Origin: Schistocerca nitens
Taxonomy: Eukaryota > Arthropoda > Insecta > Orthoptera > Acrididae
DNA: 64,000 nt
Assembly (NCBI RefSeq): GCF_023898315.1
Contig: NC_064615.1
Location: 734,311,450-734,375,449 of the forward strand
Reading direction: 5' to 3'
The notes under the pieces are model-generated. The model was given only the letters and a program-made list of their open reading frames with translations. It was not told the DNA's origin and searched no databases. How positions within the stretch are numbered: position 1 is the first letter of the stretch; each line of letters opens with the position of its first letter. Positions 10,435 through 23,935 of the stretch are shown one piece after another. The position numbers and the translations under genes were made by a program.

Positions 10435-13364
10435 TAAATGACAACTTGTTGAAAACTGTACATTTGCGTAATTCACTAATACGTACAGCAAGTTGATCGA
10501 GTAATGATCCATGTAGAGTCAAGGACTCTTCAGTCAAATACCAAGTGTGCTGGTATCGGCACCTTGGGAATCCCAGTCTGGAAAATTTTCAAATGAATTT
10601 CCAGTTCCACGGTTTGTCCTACGGCCAAACCAAACCTCGAAAAACCTTGGCCAGAATCGATGCTTTTGAAGCTGTTTTTAATTTAATTCCAGGTGAAAAT
10701 TTCCCAGACAAAACATGAAAGAGTAACGAATGTGAAAGTATATTTCTAAAACAGTACACTTGTACACAGTAGAGTCAATACGCGTATAGTTTATCTGTGT
10801 CTCTATAGATCGCAATTCACTCATTTGATAATGAGTACCAGATCAATGAATCAACTACTTCACGCAACGTGGACGTTGTGGTCAAACAGGTAGGGCACTA
10901 GAATTGAGTTTGTAGGTTCCGAGTTCAGTTCAATATGGAGGCTGAGATTTTCTTTCGTTCCAATCCTTCCAGCGTGTTCCCAGGTCCACTCAGCCTTGTA
11001 TCAGATGAGCACCTGCGGTAGAAGGCCACCAGTGCGCTAGGCTCACCACCTGCTGCCGCCTAGTGCTCCGGTTAAGAAAACCCAGTCACGGGCTAGTGTC
11101 AGAAAATTTTGTTACTGCATGGAACAGTTCTTGAAAGTATGGTGTTAAAGGATCATTTGGCTGAGTTGAGGACACCACGAACTACTGTTTAAAGTTTATT
11201 GGGAGATTGTTGGATAACTACAATTCATTTATGAAATATGTACGAAAGGAAATTTACATTTATCATCCCGTCGACGACGAAATCATTGAAGATGGAAACA
11301 CGCTCGGATTCGACAAGTAACACTAAGGAAACCGATCGATTCCTCCTGTTAGTTTTTTTCTTTACACTACTTACGGAAACCCCAGTAAACATTAATCTGG
11401 ATAGTTGGACGGAGATTTGAAGCCCACTCCTCTCGGGAGTGGGTACACTTTTCCTTTCACCGGTGGACCACATTGTTAGCCCTCCTACTAATGCGTTTGC
11501 TAATTCTTCTGCCAATTGAGGGGCAAAGAGAATAGAGACCAGGTGCTTGAAAAGCACACAAACCAAAGTACTCTTCCTCTGGAGATAAGTAGGTCATTAC
11601 AATACTTTATGAAACTTCATGATTGGCACTGTATTTACACAAGTCCGAATTTAGTCTGAGTGCAGTAACGGTGAAATAATCGAATTTTCATATTCACTCA
11701 GACGTTGAACAAAATAATGTAGTTAAGATCAAAGCCCGATATCAAGTTCCTGATCGTCTCTTATGCAAAGGCCAAGTCCTGGTGATAGAGAAGGCAGATG
11801 GAGAAGTATTGTGATTTATTTGCAAATTGTCTCATGAAGGCAAGATTGATTTGCCGAAAGCGGTCATAAAGAAAACAAAAACAGAAAAATTTGAATTATC
11901 AATCTTCGCTGTTGAAGCTTTCATTCTGCATTTCACATTACTATACATCTGAGGTTCCCAAACTTTTCCTATAATGAAACGTTCTGAGAATCCTGGAATT
12001 CTGATGGAACGCCTTGTTTATTTTGAAGGTTAATAAGATTATTTAAAAAAACGAGAAAAACTTATTTTATTCAGTGATTAATTCAATTTTAAGCCGTAAC
12101 TAATGACACAGAAATCATAAAATAATTTTTCGAAAACAATTAGTGTTCTGAAATTGTCGGAAAAAGCTCTTAATCACTTCTCGCGGGTATCTAGTGTTCG
12201 TCGGATCACAATTTGAAGAAACCTGGTCTCGACCACCCCACACCTGAACGATGTCAGGCATATATTAGAAAAGCATGTATGCTCACTGGACAGCTGACGA
12301 CATCTTATTTGCCAAGACTAAAAACTGCGGCAAGTAAAATGTACCTTTCTGCTTCAGTTACCTCTTCTGCTGCGGACAAGAAGATCTCTAGCATTTCTTT
12401 TACAATCGGGAATATCATTTCTCAAGGTACCATGCTAAACTTTAATACATATCCTTCAGCATACTACCTAATCTTTCGCTATTTACTTTTTTCAGTTCTT
12501 TGCGAAATTCTTTCGGAGCGAACTAATTTCTTTTGAACTGGGCAGGAACTACAATATATTGCGCAATACCACCCATACAGAGTACAACATATTGCGGAAT
12601 ATACTGAGCGAGTATCAGTATTTTAAAAGAATTTGCGGTCTCCTTCAATATACGATGCAAACCGTCAATACCGCTGCCAGATAGTTAATATTACTGCGTA
12701 ATACTCAGTACTGCACAATAAACATTGAGCGTGTGAGTGGTCCTTGATGGACCTCGCCGCAACTCTAGGCTCGTGGCTGCCGAAGGTTACGTATTAGCTG
12801 TGTAAATAACACCTTCTCCATATCACTGAAGTGTTGCAATATTACGACTATGGCATTCCTATCAGTGCATATAACTACCATAATTATCATTGGTTGTATC
12901 TTGTGACAAGTGCGTGGCGTTTATAGACGTCTGTTTCTTACAAACTCAAAAATTTTGACACCACGCTGGCGAAGAAGTTCACGTGCCCAGTCGGAGGTGT
13001 TTGCGATTTTTCTCGGTGGTATCGCTTGCAACAGCAATCTTGCCACCAGTCAGAACGCAGGAGACAGAGAAGAACGGTCACTTCAGACAATCCACGCGAG
13101 TTTCAGTGCTCCAACATCGTCACAAGACTGGAAGAAGCTCTAAGGTGTTTTACGGCTACGTGTGCCAGATGGTCGCCATTTGGGTCTGTGTTGCGTTATG
13201 TGGTCCAGCATCCAACAGTCACCGTTTGTGACCGTCTTCTAACATTCATTCCACATGCTATTATATGTTGTACCTATACGCCCTGAATGGTCCAAAATAC
13301 CACAAGTGACAAACTCATATCCTGGAGTCAGATAATTATGCCCTGCGATATCTCACGCTGATAC
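10435..13364. other. Non-coding intron sequence, gene A
   Basis: Mostly unassigned. Around 10870-11080 there is a weak tRNA-SINE-like stretch (gtggtcaaacaggtagggca, then ggttccgagttcag) with about 35% confidence. Around 12555-12720 the motif atattgcgcaata and variants recur several times. Open frames at 11225-11566 (minus) and 12213-12536 (plus) have no recognisable domain. Confidence 0.4.
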
Positions 13365-13374
13365 TGAAGCTTTT

Positions 13375-13457
13375 GCCGACCTCTGTGGCCGAGTGGTTCT
13401 AGGCGCTTCAGTTTGATCACAGATGTTAATTCCTATAGTGCTTAGAGCCATTTGAAT
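13375..13457 (+). repeat. tRNA-headed SINE, internally deleted
   Basis: The head (cctctgtggccgagtggttc, taggcgcttcag) is joined directly to the 3' tail (tatagtgcttagagccattt). The B-box and middle found in full copies at 5753 and 44630 are missing. Flanks tgaagctttt (13365) and tgaagttttt (13458) look like an imperfect 10-bp duplication, which suggests that a shortened RNA was inserted. Confidence 0.7.
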
Positions 13458-14122
13458 TGAAGTTTTTACCGTTGAGAAAACTAAAAGAGTCTTTCTTTCC
13501 CACGTTGCCGAGTTTAATGGCCCTTACTTGGCGACTTTGACATAAGAAACCTTTAAATCATGCCAGAAATGGTGCAGCTGTATCTATGAACATTTTATCT
13601 CTTTGCAGTCTTAGGAACTAAGTCCTAAAATCATATTCTACATAATTTGGTATCTTCTAATAATTATGGTTAATTTTTCTTTATTTTACAACTTTCAAAA
13701 ACGTTAGATTATCGACAGAAGACAGCTATCGTTCAGAATGCTAAGGCGAAAACGAGTTCGCACATTCTTCCTTTGTACTCCATTTCTAACTGTATTATTA
13801 CTGTCCTCAGTGTTATCCAGTTGTGCGCTTCTTTTTTGCTTCATAGCAAAATCGTTCAAAATTGCAGGTATCTCTGCAGAACCTGTTCATGCTTCGGTGT
13901 AATGACAGAAAAATGTTCAAAATTTGATGTGTATTGGAAAAAAAGTTCCATTACACTTTAAGTTTTAATAAATTAGAGCTCGGCTTATTAAAACATCTTC
14001 TACAGCTGAAACGACATTTTTCTCCTACTGTAACCTTTCTAAAACAAATAAGTAATTAGAGTTTTAGTCCAACGAGGCCTATAACAGGCTGATTACATAT
14101 GTTCTCTTTCTGTTATGTTCAG

Positions 14123-14246
14123 GGGCGGCACACGCCGACGATGTACATTACATGTTCACGTCGCCCACTAATCTCGATCCTAATTCGGATGGAGGCATTA
14201 TCAGAGCGCAGATGATAGAAATGTGGGCCAATTTCGCCAAATATGA
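14123..14246 (+). CDS. Carboxylesterase gene A, penultimate exon with catalytic His
   Basis: The exon completes a split Gly codon and reads GAAHADDVHYMFTSPTNLDP, followed by a stretch ending QMIEMWANFAKYE/D. GAAHADD..YMF matches the GxxHxD...YLF motif carrying the catalytic histidine of type-B carboxylesterases. The acceptor is tgttatgttcag and the donor is ATATGA|GTAAGT; entry phase 1 and exit phase 2 match the neighbouring exons. It lies 11.0 kb from the previous exon and 12.9 kb from the next. Because the His is intact, gene A may encode an active enzyme, but the Ser and acidic residues are not visible here. Confidence 0.93.
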
Positions 14247-14483
14247 GTAAGTAGTTTTCTTATCAATTTGCTATTTATAACTGACTACGAAGTTTACTTG
14301 TAAAATCGCAAACTGAGGTGGTATGGCGCTATGTCACATAAATTAAAGTGATCGCTAATCCAACAACTTTTATAAGAAAGGCATAAATTTTCTCTGAGAC
14401 GGTGAAATTTTCAGTGAGCTACCTTTCACACTGGCAGTGTATTCAGTAATTAAGGACGCAAAATCTATATTAGCAATATAAGT

Positions 14484-14805
14484 AGAAACCCGTCTTGTCT
14501 GTCTGTTTCAGCGCATTAATCCCAAAATAACAACACGAATCTTTAGGGGTTTTTACAGTTAACTTGAGCGTAGGTTGGGACAACGTATAGGTTTTAATTT
14601 ACCAAAATCTGATCAAGGAAAAAATATATCGTAATCTAAAATTATGTCTAAAGCTGTAGTATCTGTCTGTTTGTCTGTTTGAGCACACTTATCTCCAAAC
14701 CAAAGAAATGAAATTTAATGGGGTTTTCACATATAGCTTCAGAATAGCTTGGGGCAACGTACAGCTTTTATTTTTATCAAAATCGGATCATTAAAAAAAA
14801 GACAC
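14484..14805. repeat. Two tandem copies of a ~175-bp repeat
   Basis: Two similar segments follow each other. The first contains cttgtctgtctgtttcagcg, aatcccaaaa, ggggtttttac and gttgggacaacgtata. The second contains gtctgtttgtctgtttgagc, atctccaaa, ggggttttcac and cttggggcaacgtacagc, ending near caaaatcggatca. I know this wording from dispersed arthropod repeats but cannot assign a class. The rest of 14247-16602 shows nothing else recognisable. Confidence 0.5.
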
Positions 14806-16606
14806 CGAAATTTAAAGATTTATCCAAAAACGTCTACGCAGCTTACAAGGGAACTGTCCAGTTCCACATGTTGCAACCTACCCTGGTATTTATTATACAG
14901 GACAAATACACTGAAAGAATACCATCGTCAAAGTTTTAGCTGCTAAGCTACTTTGAAAGTAATTTGTAAAAAAAAAAAAAAGTCATGTTTGCCTATTCCG
15001 TAGCTCGCCAGGTAACTGGAGTACGCCCCTGGCCCTGGCATAGGTGTAGCAGACAGTGCATGCGCAACATGGCGGGCACACATTCTTGGTTGGTGGCACA
15101 TCGGTAAATACATAACACGTCACATCACGATAGTAATTTGTAAAGCGAATTTCAGTTTCCGTAGAATTTTCTCTTATACAGCTTTTACAGTTACTATTCA
15201 CTCGAATTTGCAATTCAGTAATTAGCAGTTGTCTTTGCAGTATTGCTGCGTGTTAACAATGGAGATGAAATTGGATTAATCTTTTTATGTGGTTTCTTCG
15301 TATATGCTTGCTAATAACATCTTGCTTCGTGCAGGTTTCAGAGATTCACATTAATGTGGAATCCAATTAACGTTTTCATCTAAGCAAAGAAGCAATATGA
15401 AGAACGTGGTACGAAAACGAAATCATCTACTTCTTCTGTTATTTATTAGTTAATTTGATGGACATTCATTCGAACGATGTCGACATTTCGTTACAAATTT
15501 TGGAAAAATTGGAGCTGATAAGAAATAACTTGGACTATTCTGTGAACTGTGATTCGAACAATGATTGTCATGCTAATTCAAGTCCAGAACCAAAACAGAA
15601 TACGTTCCAGGTCCTAAGAAAACATATATTGTAACAGCTTTCAGTGAGAAAGAAAAGGCTGTAAGTTTTATAGCTGAACGCAGAAGGAAGAAAACGCTTA
15701 TATACAATCAGTACGCAAAACCAGCTTGGTTTGGTAAAATTTGAACGTGAGTTGTATAAATGGAAGAAATACTTACGTGAAGAATGAAATAAGCACCAAA
15801 TTAAAGCTAGCAATAGTGTGAAAGAGAAACTATTCGAAAGGTATTTTATTAGAATTGAGTGCACGTTTGTGAAAGACCACATAAGTATTACCCCCGTTAA
15901 CGCTACAAACTAACTGTACAATTACACAATAGACCAAAATAATTGCATGAAATTCAATCAATGGCACTGCCATCCATAAGAATCATATACACATATAAGT
16001 GATTTCTGGTACTAGCCTCTGGAAGGAGTTGATACTATTTTTAAAGAATTCAATTTACTCTGAAAAAAAGGAGGCACATTGAGCACGTTAATTGTTTGAC
16101 ACCTGTTTATAAAGATAGGGAAAAGGAATGAAGTGACCAAACAATTTTCCTGCTGCTCACTCACGAAAAAGTATGCCCTGCTGAATCAGCAATGTTTATT
16201 TATTATAAGATTGAAATTGGAATGGAAGTCTAAGGGTCAGCTGAATCATGACCATAGCTGAGTAAAATTTGAGATACCCTAAACTACCGGAGCTCAGCTA
16301 CAGTTTACTGTACTGAACATGTGTGCTGCGTCGTTGTGGCTGCGTTGGCTGGTGCGATGGCACGGCCCATGTGCTGCATGACGGGTCTGTTTGAGCAGAC
16401 GTGTCTATTGGCGAAAATGCGACTAATCCTTACCTGCACTGAAATGAATACCTGTTCAAATTTACGTTAATGAGGACGATGGTATGCATCCATACCAGTG
16501 CAAAACCAGTGCAATGTTAAACATTTTAATAATCAAGCCAAAATTCCAAGAAATATTCTATAGGCGTGAATAAAGTGATCCTGAGCGATGCTCAAATCGA
16601 ACACAC

Positions 16607-17317
16607 TGTAAGTAGGCTGTTTAGGTTTTTATATTGCTAACGCCACCGCTACGTAGCGCTCTGTATGAAAATCACTGGCTGTGCTGTGTGCAGTCTGTGG
16701 CTGGGTGGGATTGTTGGAATTTGCTATTTTAGTGTTGGGCAGTTGGCTGTTAACAGCGCGTAGCGTTGCGCAGTTGGAGGTGAGCCGCCAGCAGTGGTGG
16801 CTGTGGGGAGAGAGATGGCGGAGTTTTGAGAGTGGATGATCTGGACGTATGTCCATCAGAGACAGTAAATTTGTAAGACTGGATGTCATGAACTGCTATA
16901 TATATTATGACTTTTGAACACTATTAAGGTAAATACATTGTTTGTTCTCTACCAAAATCTTTCATTTGCTGACTATGCCTATCAGTAGTTAGTGCCTTCG
17001 GTAGTTAGAACCTTTTATTTAGCTGGCAGTAGTGGCGCTCGCTGTATTGCAGTAGTTCGAGTAATGAAGATTTTTGTGAGGTAAGTAATTTGTGAAAGGT
17101 ATAGGTTAATGTTAGTCAGGGCCATTCTTTTGTAGGGATTACTGAAAGTCAGATTGCGTTGCGCTAAAAAATATTGTTTGTCAGTTTAGTGTTGATCAGA
17201 ATAGGTAAAGAGCGAAATGTCTGAGTACGCTCAGTTCTGCTCAGCTGTTTGAAAATCAAATAATGTAAGAGGTTTATCAGCACAGTAATTCATTAATTTT
17301 TCTAAGGGGACTTCGCA
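16607..17317 (+). mobile_element. Solo LTR of the gag-only retroelement family
   Basis: It begins TGTAAGTAGGCTGTTTAGG and ends ...aaggggacttcgca, and is flanked by acac (16603-16606 and 17318-17321), a 4-bp target-site duplication. It is clearly homologous, in the opposite orientation, to the two 702-bp LTRs at 46655-47356 and 54916-55617. No internal region is attached, so it is an excision product by LTR-LTR recombination. Minus-strand open frames inside it (16629-16889) are shadows shared with the other LTR copies. Confidence 0.88.
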
Positions 17318-17321
17318 ACAC

Positions 17322-19144
17322 ACATAGAATGCAGCTCTCCTACTTCGATCGAAAAATGCTAGGTACTCAACACCTTCAGAAAACTGAACCATGTCTAATG
17401 AAAAATTTTAATCTCACAAAGCAAGAGGCTAAACATAAAGCTATCAACTTAGCTGAACACTACGGCAAGAGGTCATTCTACAAATGCATAGTACCAAATA
17501 AAAGATCCATGACCACACGCCAATGCAGAGGCTTTCCTGCAATCACATAGGATCAATCAGACAACTGTTTGATCTGGTGAATTTGAAAACCATGTGACAT
17601 GCCCATCTGGAGTCAAAGTATAGAGGGTGAAGAAGTGATTTCTCGCGTATGTCTCCTAGTGGCACTTATGAAACCTCGTACCCTCACTATAATCCTATCT
17701 TTTCCACTTGTCTTTACCAATCACAGGCCTTAGCATAGCAACAGTTTGTTTACAACAAAAAGAAAAAGAGCTTTATCCAGTTAAACGCTTATTTTCAGTC
17801 TTACAGTACTGGTAGTGCCCAACGCAGCGCCTCTCTCATTTCACAACATTTTCACCAGTAGGAACAACGCTGTCTGAATGCTACAATATTTCCACACTAC
17901 CATTTGGGGTTAAGAAAGAAAAACTATTTACAATTGATTGGTGGCTCGTATTTTTGCGTCCCATGTCCGTATTTTGGAGATTCCAATCTGCCGACAGAGT
18001 TATCTTCCCTGCGGGAAGAGAGGGGAACCATTTTCTAACACAACGGAGGCAGCCAAACGGAAAATAGAGGCACGTTTTTGTATTTTTCGAGCTCTGAAGA
18101 CAATTGTTAGTTAGGCAGCACCCTGTGGGCGGTTGGCAGCGCCATGTCGTAAACCTATCACTCTGGAGTCATCAGAACAGTGACCCCAGCTCGCTCTGTC
18201 CCTTGTAAAGACTGTTTGTCTCGTTCATTTACTTCCCCCCGGCTCTGACGAACTTCTACTCTTATAAGCTAACCTCAGGTACACCGTAATGACAGGCTAC
18301 AATTGTAATATATATTTGACGTACATTCAGAATACCCCAAAAAATTATATGATGAACATCACAACTTAATAATATTGTGCCTGGGACAAAGAGAAAGGTT
18401 AGTAAGAACATTGAATGAGAAATATATTTGTGTATTTCTTTGCAAGCCATATTCCCAACCATCATATTTAAATTCATAACATCAATGAAATCCAAAAAAT
18501 TCTCTTATCATAGTTCTCAATGTACAATGCGTATATGATAATTAACAGTTTTGTCGATTTATCAAATAAAACTTTAGATGTTTCCTTTCAAAATAGCGAA
18601 TAGTAAAGTTTCTAAATCTTCCAAAAATTTTAAAGACCTATTTGTATTGCCAAATTATTTTTGTATAAATTTTAAGGACATAAATGAATAAAAGAAATGG
18701 AAAAATATTTCTTATTTGAATGAGTTTTTCCATTTTCTTATTCACATTTTCAAGAAAAGAATGGTGGAGATAACAAGGAGATTAGAAAATTTTAAATCTA
18801 ACAATAATTTTTATGTTTTGCTTGAAATTTTACGATTTTCCCTTGAAATCTTTGAAACATGTTTGGAAAATATTTGGACAAACGAAATATACATTAGAAA
18901 TTTCTGAAAAATAGTAAGAATGCCTGAAAAATGATGAAAATGCTTCAAAATTTTCGAAAAAAATTTAAAATGTTTGAAAAACTACTATTGCTTTACGTTC
19001 ATATCGATTTGTCTTTTGCTGTTGTTGAAGTCTAACTTTTGACAGAATCATTTCTAATAAATTTCATGTGAAAGTTTTCGATTTTTGTGGTTTTCGTTGA
19101 TTTTTAAAAAGAATTCCAAAATTGTGCTACAAACTGTAATACAT
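17322..19144. other. Non-coding intron sequence, gene A
   Basis: Nothing recognised. A 73-codon frame at 17329-17550 contains FNLTKQEAKHKAINLAEHYG but matches no family I know. 17950-18250 is more GC-rich. 18500-19140 is very AT-rich, with many gaaaattttt-like words. Confidence 0.35.
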
Positions 19145-19148
19145 ACTG

Positions 19149-19819
19149 TAAGGGGTCCGTAGGCCCTTACTATAAGTTTGCACTCGGCACAGGTCGACAG
19201 GGCAAACAATCGATAGTGTCGGGTTGCGAGAACGAGTGTAGAGTTGAAGTCAGTTCCAGTTTGCGAGCCGAGCCGTGCGGAGGCCGGTTGCTGTAATGCA
19301 AGGCTTACCGACGAAGGGAGTGGCCATCGCCGCGGTTTAACCCCTTTGTGTTAGAATAATACGGGAAAGTGAAAAAGTACAATTACGAGAGTGCTCAGTG
19401 ATATTTTTGTGACGATATTTATTTGGTTTCGCGTCTACCGCGCCGGCATCATTTGGATTGCAGTGTTGGATTGCGATGTTGGATTACAGTGATTGCGTGT
19501 GACGATTATGAATGACGAAGAAGCCTGTGCTGAGATTAGCCGCAATTAAATATGTATGACGAAGGCAGTGGCTGTCTCCTTTTTCTTGTGTTTTTGAGAC
19601 GAATATAGGTCTTGATTAGTGAAGCTGTGTTGGCGTTCTTCTTGTCACCAGACATTTCATTTTTACAGCATTTGAGAAGGACAAAATGGAATGTAACAAC
19701 TCCGCAGCAGTCCATTCCGATTGCCAGCCGCATTAGGTACACGGTCACATTAATCAATATTTATTTGGGCTGCTATTCAGATCCCGATCGAGCGGAATAC
19801 ATAAAAACGGAGTGTTACA
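19149..19819 (+). mobile_element. Probable solo LTR (671 bp), different family
   Basis: The segment starts TGTAAGGGGTCCG and ends GGAGTGTTACA, so its ends are the inverted pair TGTAA/TTACA. The 4 bp atac stand on both sides (19145-19148 and 19820-19823). The interior is distinctly more GC-rich than its surroundings. This is the expected form of a Ty3/gypsy-type solo LTR, but with no second copy in the window the call rests on ends and duplication alone. Confidence 0.55.
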
Positions 19820-19823
19820 ATAC

Positions 19824-21538
19824 ATACTCCCACCGCCATGGTGGAGCGCTGCCTTCTACAACGATATGTATGACCGCGGTGTCCTTGTTTAAAATTACAC
19901 ATCTGATGGTCCGACAGACTCCTTGCCTAGAGACAGCTGCATACAGTCTGCAGTATCATAGACCTGAGAAGCTGTGCAGTGTTCTGCTCTATCGTATTCA
20001 GAATATCTAAGAACATTAATTTCTAGGAAGTGTTCGTCAGCTGTGATTGAGACAAACGGTACCTTCAATTATTTCTTTCTCATAACAGCTGTTCAATCTT
20101 TTATTGACTTCACTGCAGTGTACATCAATTTGGAGGGCAATTTCCCGTGACGCCGCCATTTCATGTGCACTGGACTACCTTGAAGTAAGTCCTCGAGGAA
20201 TTTTAGCAGACTGAATACATTATACTGTCAACAATTGCATACACTGTGTACTCTAATGAACTCTACAGAGAATCTCATTTACATAAATTACTGTGTGTAA
20301 CTATATTCCGTTGCCTAGAGAGTGTTAAAAAAAAGGTTTCTACTGAAAGAAACGATTACTTTGTTTCAGTCATTTATTTGGTGCTTATTTGACATGTATT
20401 GAGAAAATACACTTTGCAGCAAAATGTCTCTGCATATCACTCTGAAATGTGAAATGTCCCTGCATAATGACAGACTCTGTGTCCAGTCGCATCTTAGTGC
20501 AATATTATGGACCTTTTTTTTCCTCAAGGGCAATGAAGACACCAAGTGACCGTCGACTGAATACGATTGTTGATGTTTTCACCATATCACAACAGACACT
20601 TCCCATACCCAACTATGAAGTTTGATGGAGCTGATGAGACGTCCTGGGAAGGCTTTTTCCTGCTTTTAACGAGCACTAATGATGGTATATGACTATAAGA
20701 TATATCACTCCACTAATAGAGATGCATTAATTTGGAGCTGTGAAACTGTACATCACAGAACATGGACCAGATCACTGAAGTTATACTTAAAGCTGCTGTA
20801 TTGGGCTCTTCAAACACTCATCTCCAATATCGGAAAACATGAGTGTGGGATGAACTGAACATCAAAAACATGTCGCAGTATTCGGCTCAAAATCTGGCCA
20901 CATCTATTTATTATCCTTCAGGAGGCATTGAAACTTTTTTCCAACAAAAAAATTTACGGGGAATATGTGTTGAAATATACCATATGGTTGTGGGAATGTG
21001 GGCCCAAAAAGAGTGCAGCAACTTTCGTGTGGAATTCAAGTTAGGTTAAATACAATTGCTGATATTGCTTGAGGAAAATATAATAAGTTTCATGGTGCAT
21101 CAGAAAGAAGACGAGAAAACCATTTGGCGTTCTCGTGATGCATGAATTTCGCACGTTGAGGAATTTGAAATTGAGTGGATCACATTTAATTCAGTGTTCA
21201 AGCACGACGATGTTGTAACTTAAGTTTGGTGGATACCGCTATGCCATGCAAGGAACAGAACTGATCATTCTGTACCTGTAGCAAAAACTTTACTTCCCAT
21301 ATTACTGGATTTCAAACTTGACTCCATGGCTACTGCTAATTTTACTGTTGAACTTGCTACACAAAGTCACGCAGGGTCTTGCGGTATTATATAAATACTG
21401 AGCATGTCTGACAACAGCTTTCTGGTTGATAACAACAACCTTCTTGTGGTTGAAACGTTTTTCCAAACATGTCCAGAGGTACCACATCAATGGAGTATTG
21501 GAGTAAATAGCACAATATATGTGTGATATCTGTCTCTG
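19824..21538. other. Non-coding intron sequence, gene A
   Basis: No recognised domain or repeat. Short open frames only. Confidence 0.4.
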
Positions 21539-21550
21539 ATCAGTGGTACG

Positions 21551-21746
21551 GAGTGGTCGTGCGGTTCTAGGCGCTACAGTCTGGAGCCGAGCAACCGCTC
21601 CGATCGCAGGTTCGAATCCTGCCTTGGGCATGGATGTGTGTGATGTCCTTAGGTTAGTTAGGTTTAATTAGTTCTAAGTTCTAGGCGACTGATGACCTCA
21701 GAAGTTAAGTCGCATAGTGCTCGGAGCCATTTGAACCATTTGAACC
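21551..21746 (+). repeat. tRNA-headed SINE with 12-bp target-site duplication
   Basis: Head gagtggtcgtgcggttctag, B-box ggttcgaatcc, tail ...gagccatttgaaccatttg. The perfect 12-bp direct repeat atcagtggtacg flanks it (21539-21550 and 21747-21758). The first few bases of the head (ccggcc in other copies) are missing, so the copy is slightly 5'-truncated. Confidence 0.92.
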
Positions 21747-22569
21747 ATCAGTGGTACGATACATGTCACATGACACAATATCCTGTATTAAGTTCTTTTG
21801 CCTAATATTCTGATTATGGGCTATTCACGACATGAGGGAATAAATATATTTTAACAATAACTGGACCTATTCGCAACCAAACATCGGTGATTAAGGTGTG
21901 AAAGATAATTTCATCGTAAATCCTGGTTAGTCAGATAAGCAGTTCTATTCTGATCTCTAATAAGAATCACTCTGCAGGTCATCCGCTTGTAAATCAGCGA
22001 ACGTTAACTGGGAAAACTTGAATCGGTCATTTTAGAAACAATGTAACTCCAAATTTTATACAAAATGAAATCTACATGCAGGCATTCTTTAAGGGTAGCC
22101 ACAGCCTTCTCTACAGAAATGACGTATTTTCCGTTAATCTGTGTATGTTTCTTTGTGTGTGGTAAGTTTGTGTTAGTTTTAGAAACAACACGAGTCCTGC
22201 AGTTCTGGTGTTTCTAATCTCAGTGTGGCACCACCGTTGAGTCTGTTGGAAGTGCTGTGTGATCTGATCATTCGTGTGATAAAATTTGTTATTGTTGAAG
22301 AGTTGGTTGTCTTTTAGACAGAACATAACATTACTTCCTTGGTTATCTTATGTGATTAAGAGGTGCAGGTTGATAGTTGTTTTATTTTAAAGTTCTCTGA
22401 CAATGGAATGTCCATAAAATAAAACAGGTGTATGAGGAATGAAGCTGAGCACAAGGGTGAGGTAATTAAAAGAGCAATGTTCATGGAATTGAATACATGA
22501 ACTATGCAGAAAAAACAATCCCAGAAAGAAAAACAGGTGAGTGACGAAACTGTAAGAAAGCATGTTTTG

Positions 22570-22905
22570 CTAACGTTGACACATTTCATCAGACACTTCA
22601 TCACTCTCAATGATGAAATGGAGGAGGTTTGTCAGTAGACATTTATAGCTTTCATGGTAGTAAGGGTGACAGTAAACTCCGTCATCTAAGAGAATTGTTG
22701 AAAAGTTGATATAAGAAGAATTCACTGGAAAACGAACATCGTTCAAGAGACGAACGATGTCAACATTAACACAGTTCAAGTACTGATTTTGGCATCCAGG
22801 GACAGGAGCTACATCGCCATTCATCAACACAGCACATTTACATACATTCATGCTGTGGGGTACCAGGAAGCGATATGTGTGTTTACAACGAACAAGTGCA
22901 TACAA
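22570..22905 (-). other. Unassigned 111-codon open frame
   Basis: The frame reads protein-like in places (VNVDIVRLLNDVRFPVNSSY, then LLDDGVYCHPYYHESYKC) and is unusually long for this AT-rich region. I do not recognise a family, no splice sites or partner exons were identified, and sequence downstream is stop-rich. It could be a remnant of an unknown mobile element. The rest of 21760-23930 is unassigned. Confidence 0.2.
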
Positions 22906-23935
22906 CGGAAAAAATTTTGCACAAATATTGATAATTTGAAATAACTGATTTCAGTCACACATTAACATTGAAAAGTCATAACACTGTAAGATTATTTTTG
23001 TTGTGTGATTTAAAAAACCAGTATGATGCCTCAAATTAATGTTAATGTTAAAGGCAATATATTACTGATGTCACATGTTTGTGTAAGTTTGCTACATAAG
23101 TCAGCATTTACATATTTTATAGCTTTTGAACTTAAAGTTATCATTAAGTTGATTACAAGAGCATGTTAAGGTGATAAAGTTTCACAAGCATTTGAGTTAA
23201 TTTTAGGAAAAAAATACAACTATAATCACATTGATCACCATTTTGGCTGGATCTGCTAGGATCTTGAGATTATACTGACTGTTAAGTGATTCACTTAACT
23301 AAACTCTGTAAAAAGGACAAAGCTACTTTTGATGTGTATTGACCTTTCTTTCAAAAAATAGTTTCTTATGTTTACTGAAAAATATACATTTATGAAGTTA
23401 TGCTGTTTCTGAAAGGACTGATTACTTGCTGTTTGGTAAGAAAAGTATCTAGATATAATTTAAGTTACTGCTGTTGGATGTTTCTTGAAGTAGTTCTTAT
23501 GAATCATGCCAGCAATCAACAGGATACAAAGGTTATCCTTTCTATATGTGAGCCTATCTGAGATGAAAATTTGCATCTAATTACAGTATCTCCATCTGGA
23601 CAGGATGCTATTCTAAACGTTCTTCTGTCTTTAAATATATAATAATAAATGGAATCTTGGTCGATTAGTTACTGGTTATTCATACACACATTGTTTACAA
23701 AGCAGATAGGTCATGTTTACTGAGGTAAACAGATTTTAAAAAGTTAACTGATTAATGCAACCTGTGATATTCTCTCGAGTATGTCTAGAATAACATGTTG
23801 TATTGTTGTGTTGATATGTGGTGTGCAAATTTTTTTTCATTTTGGGAAACAAGTTAATAATTAATGTACAGAAATGCTTGTACACTATTCACCTGCACCA
23901 CAGCACTGGTTAATGCCCACGCTATACACACACAA

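Noticed and set aside
3133-14122. Additional esterase exon between the exons at 3000 and 14123
   Set aside because: Splice phases (1 to 1) and the family alignment (the GP.. region followed directly by G..H.D) join these two exons without a gap.
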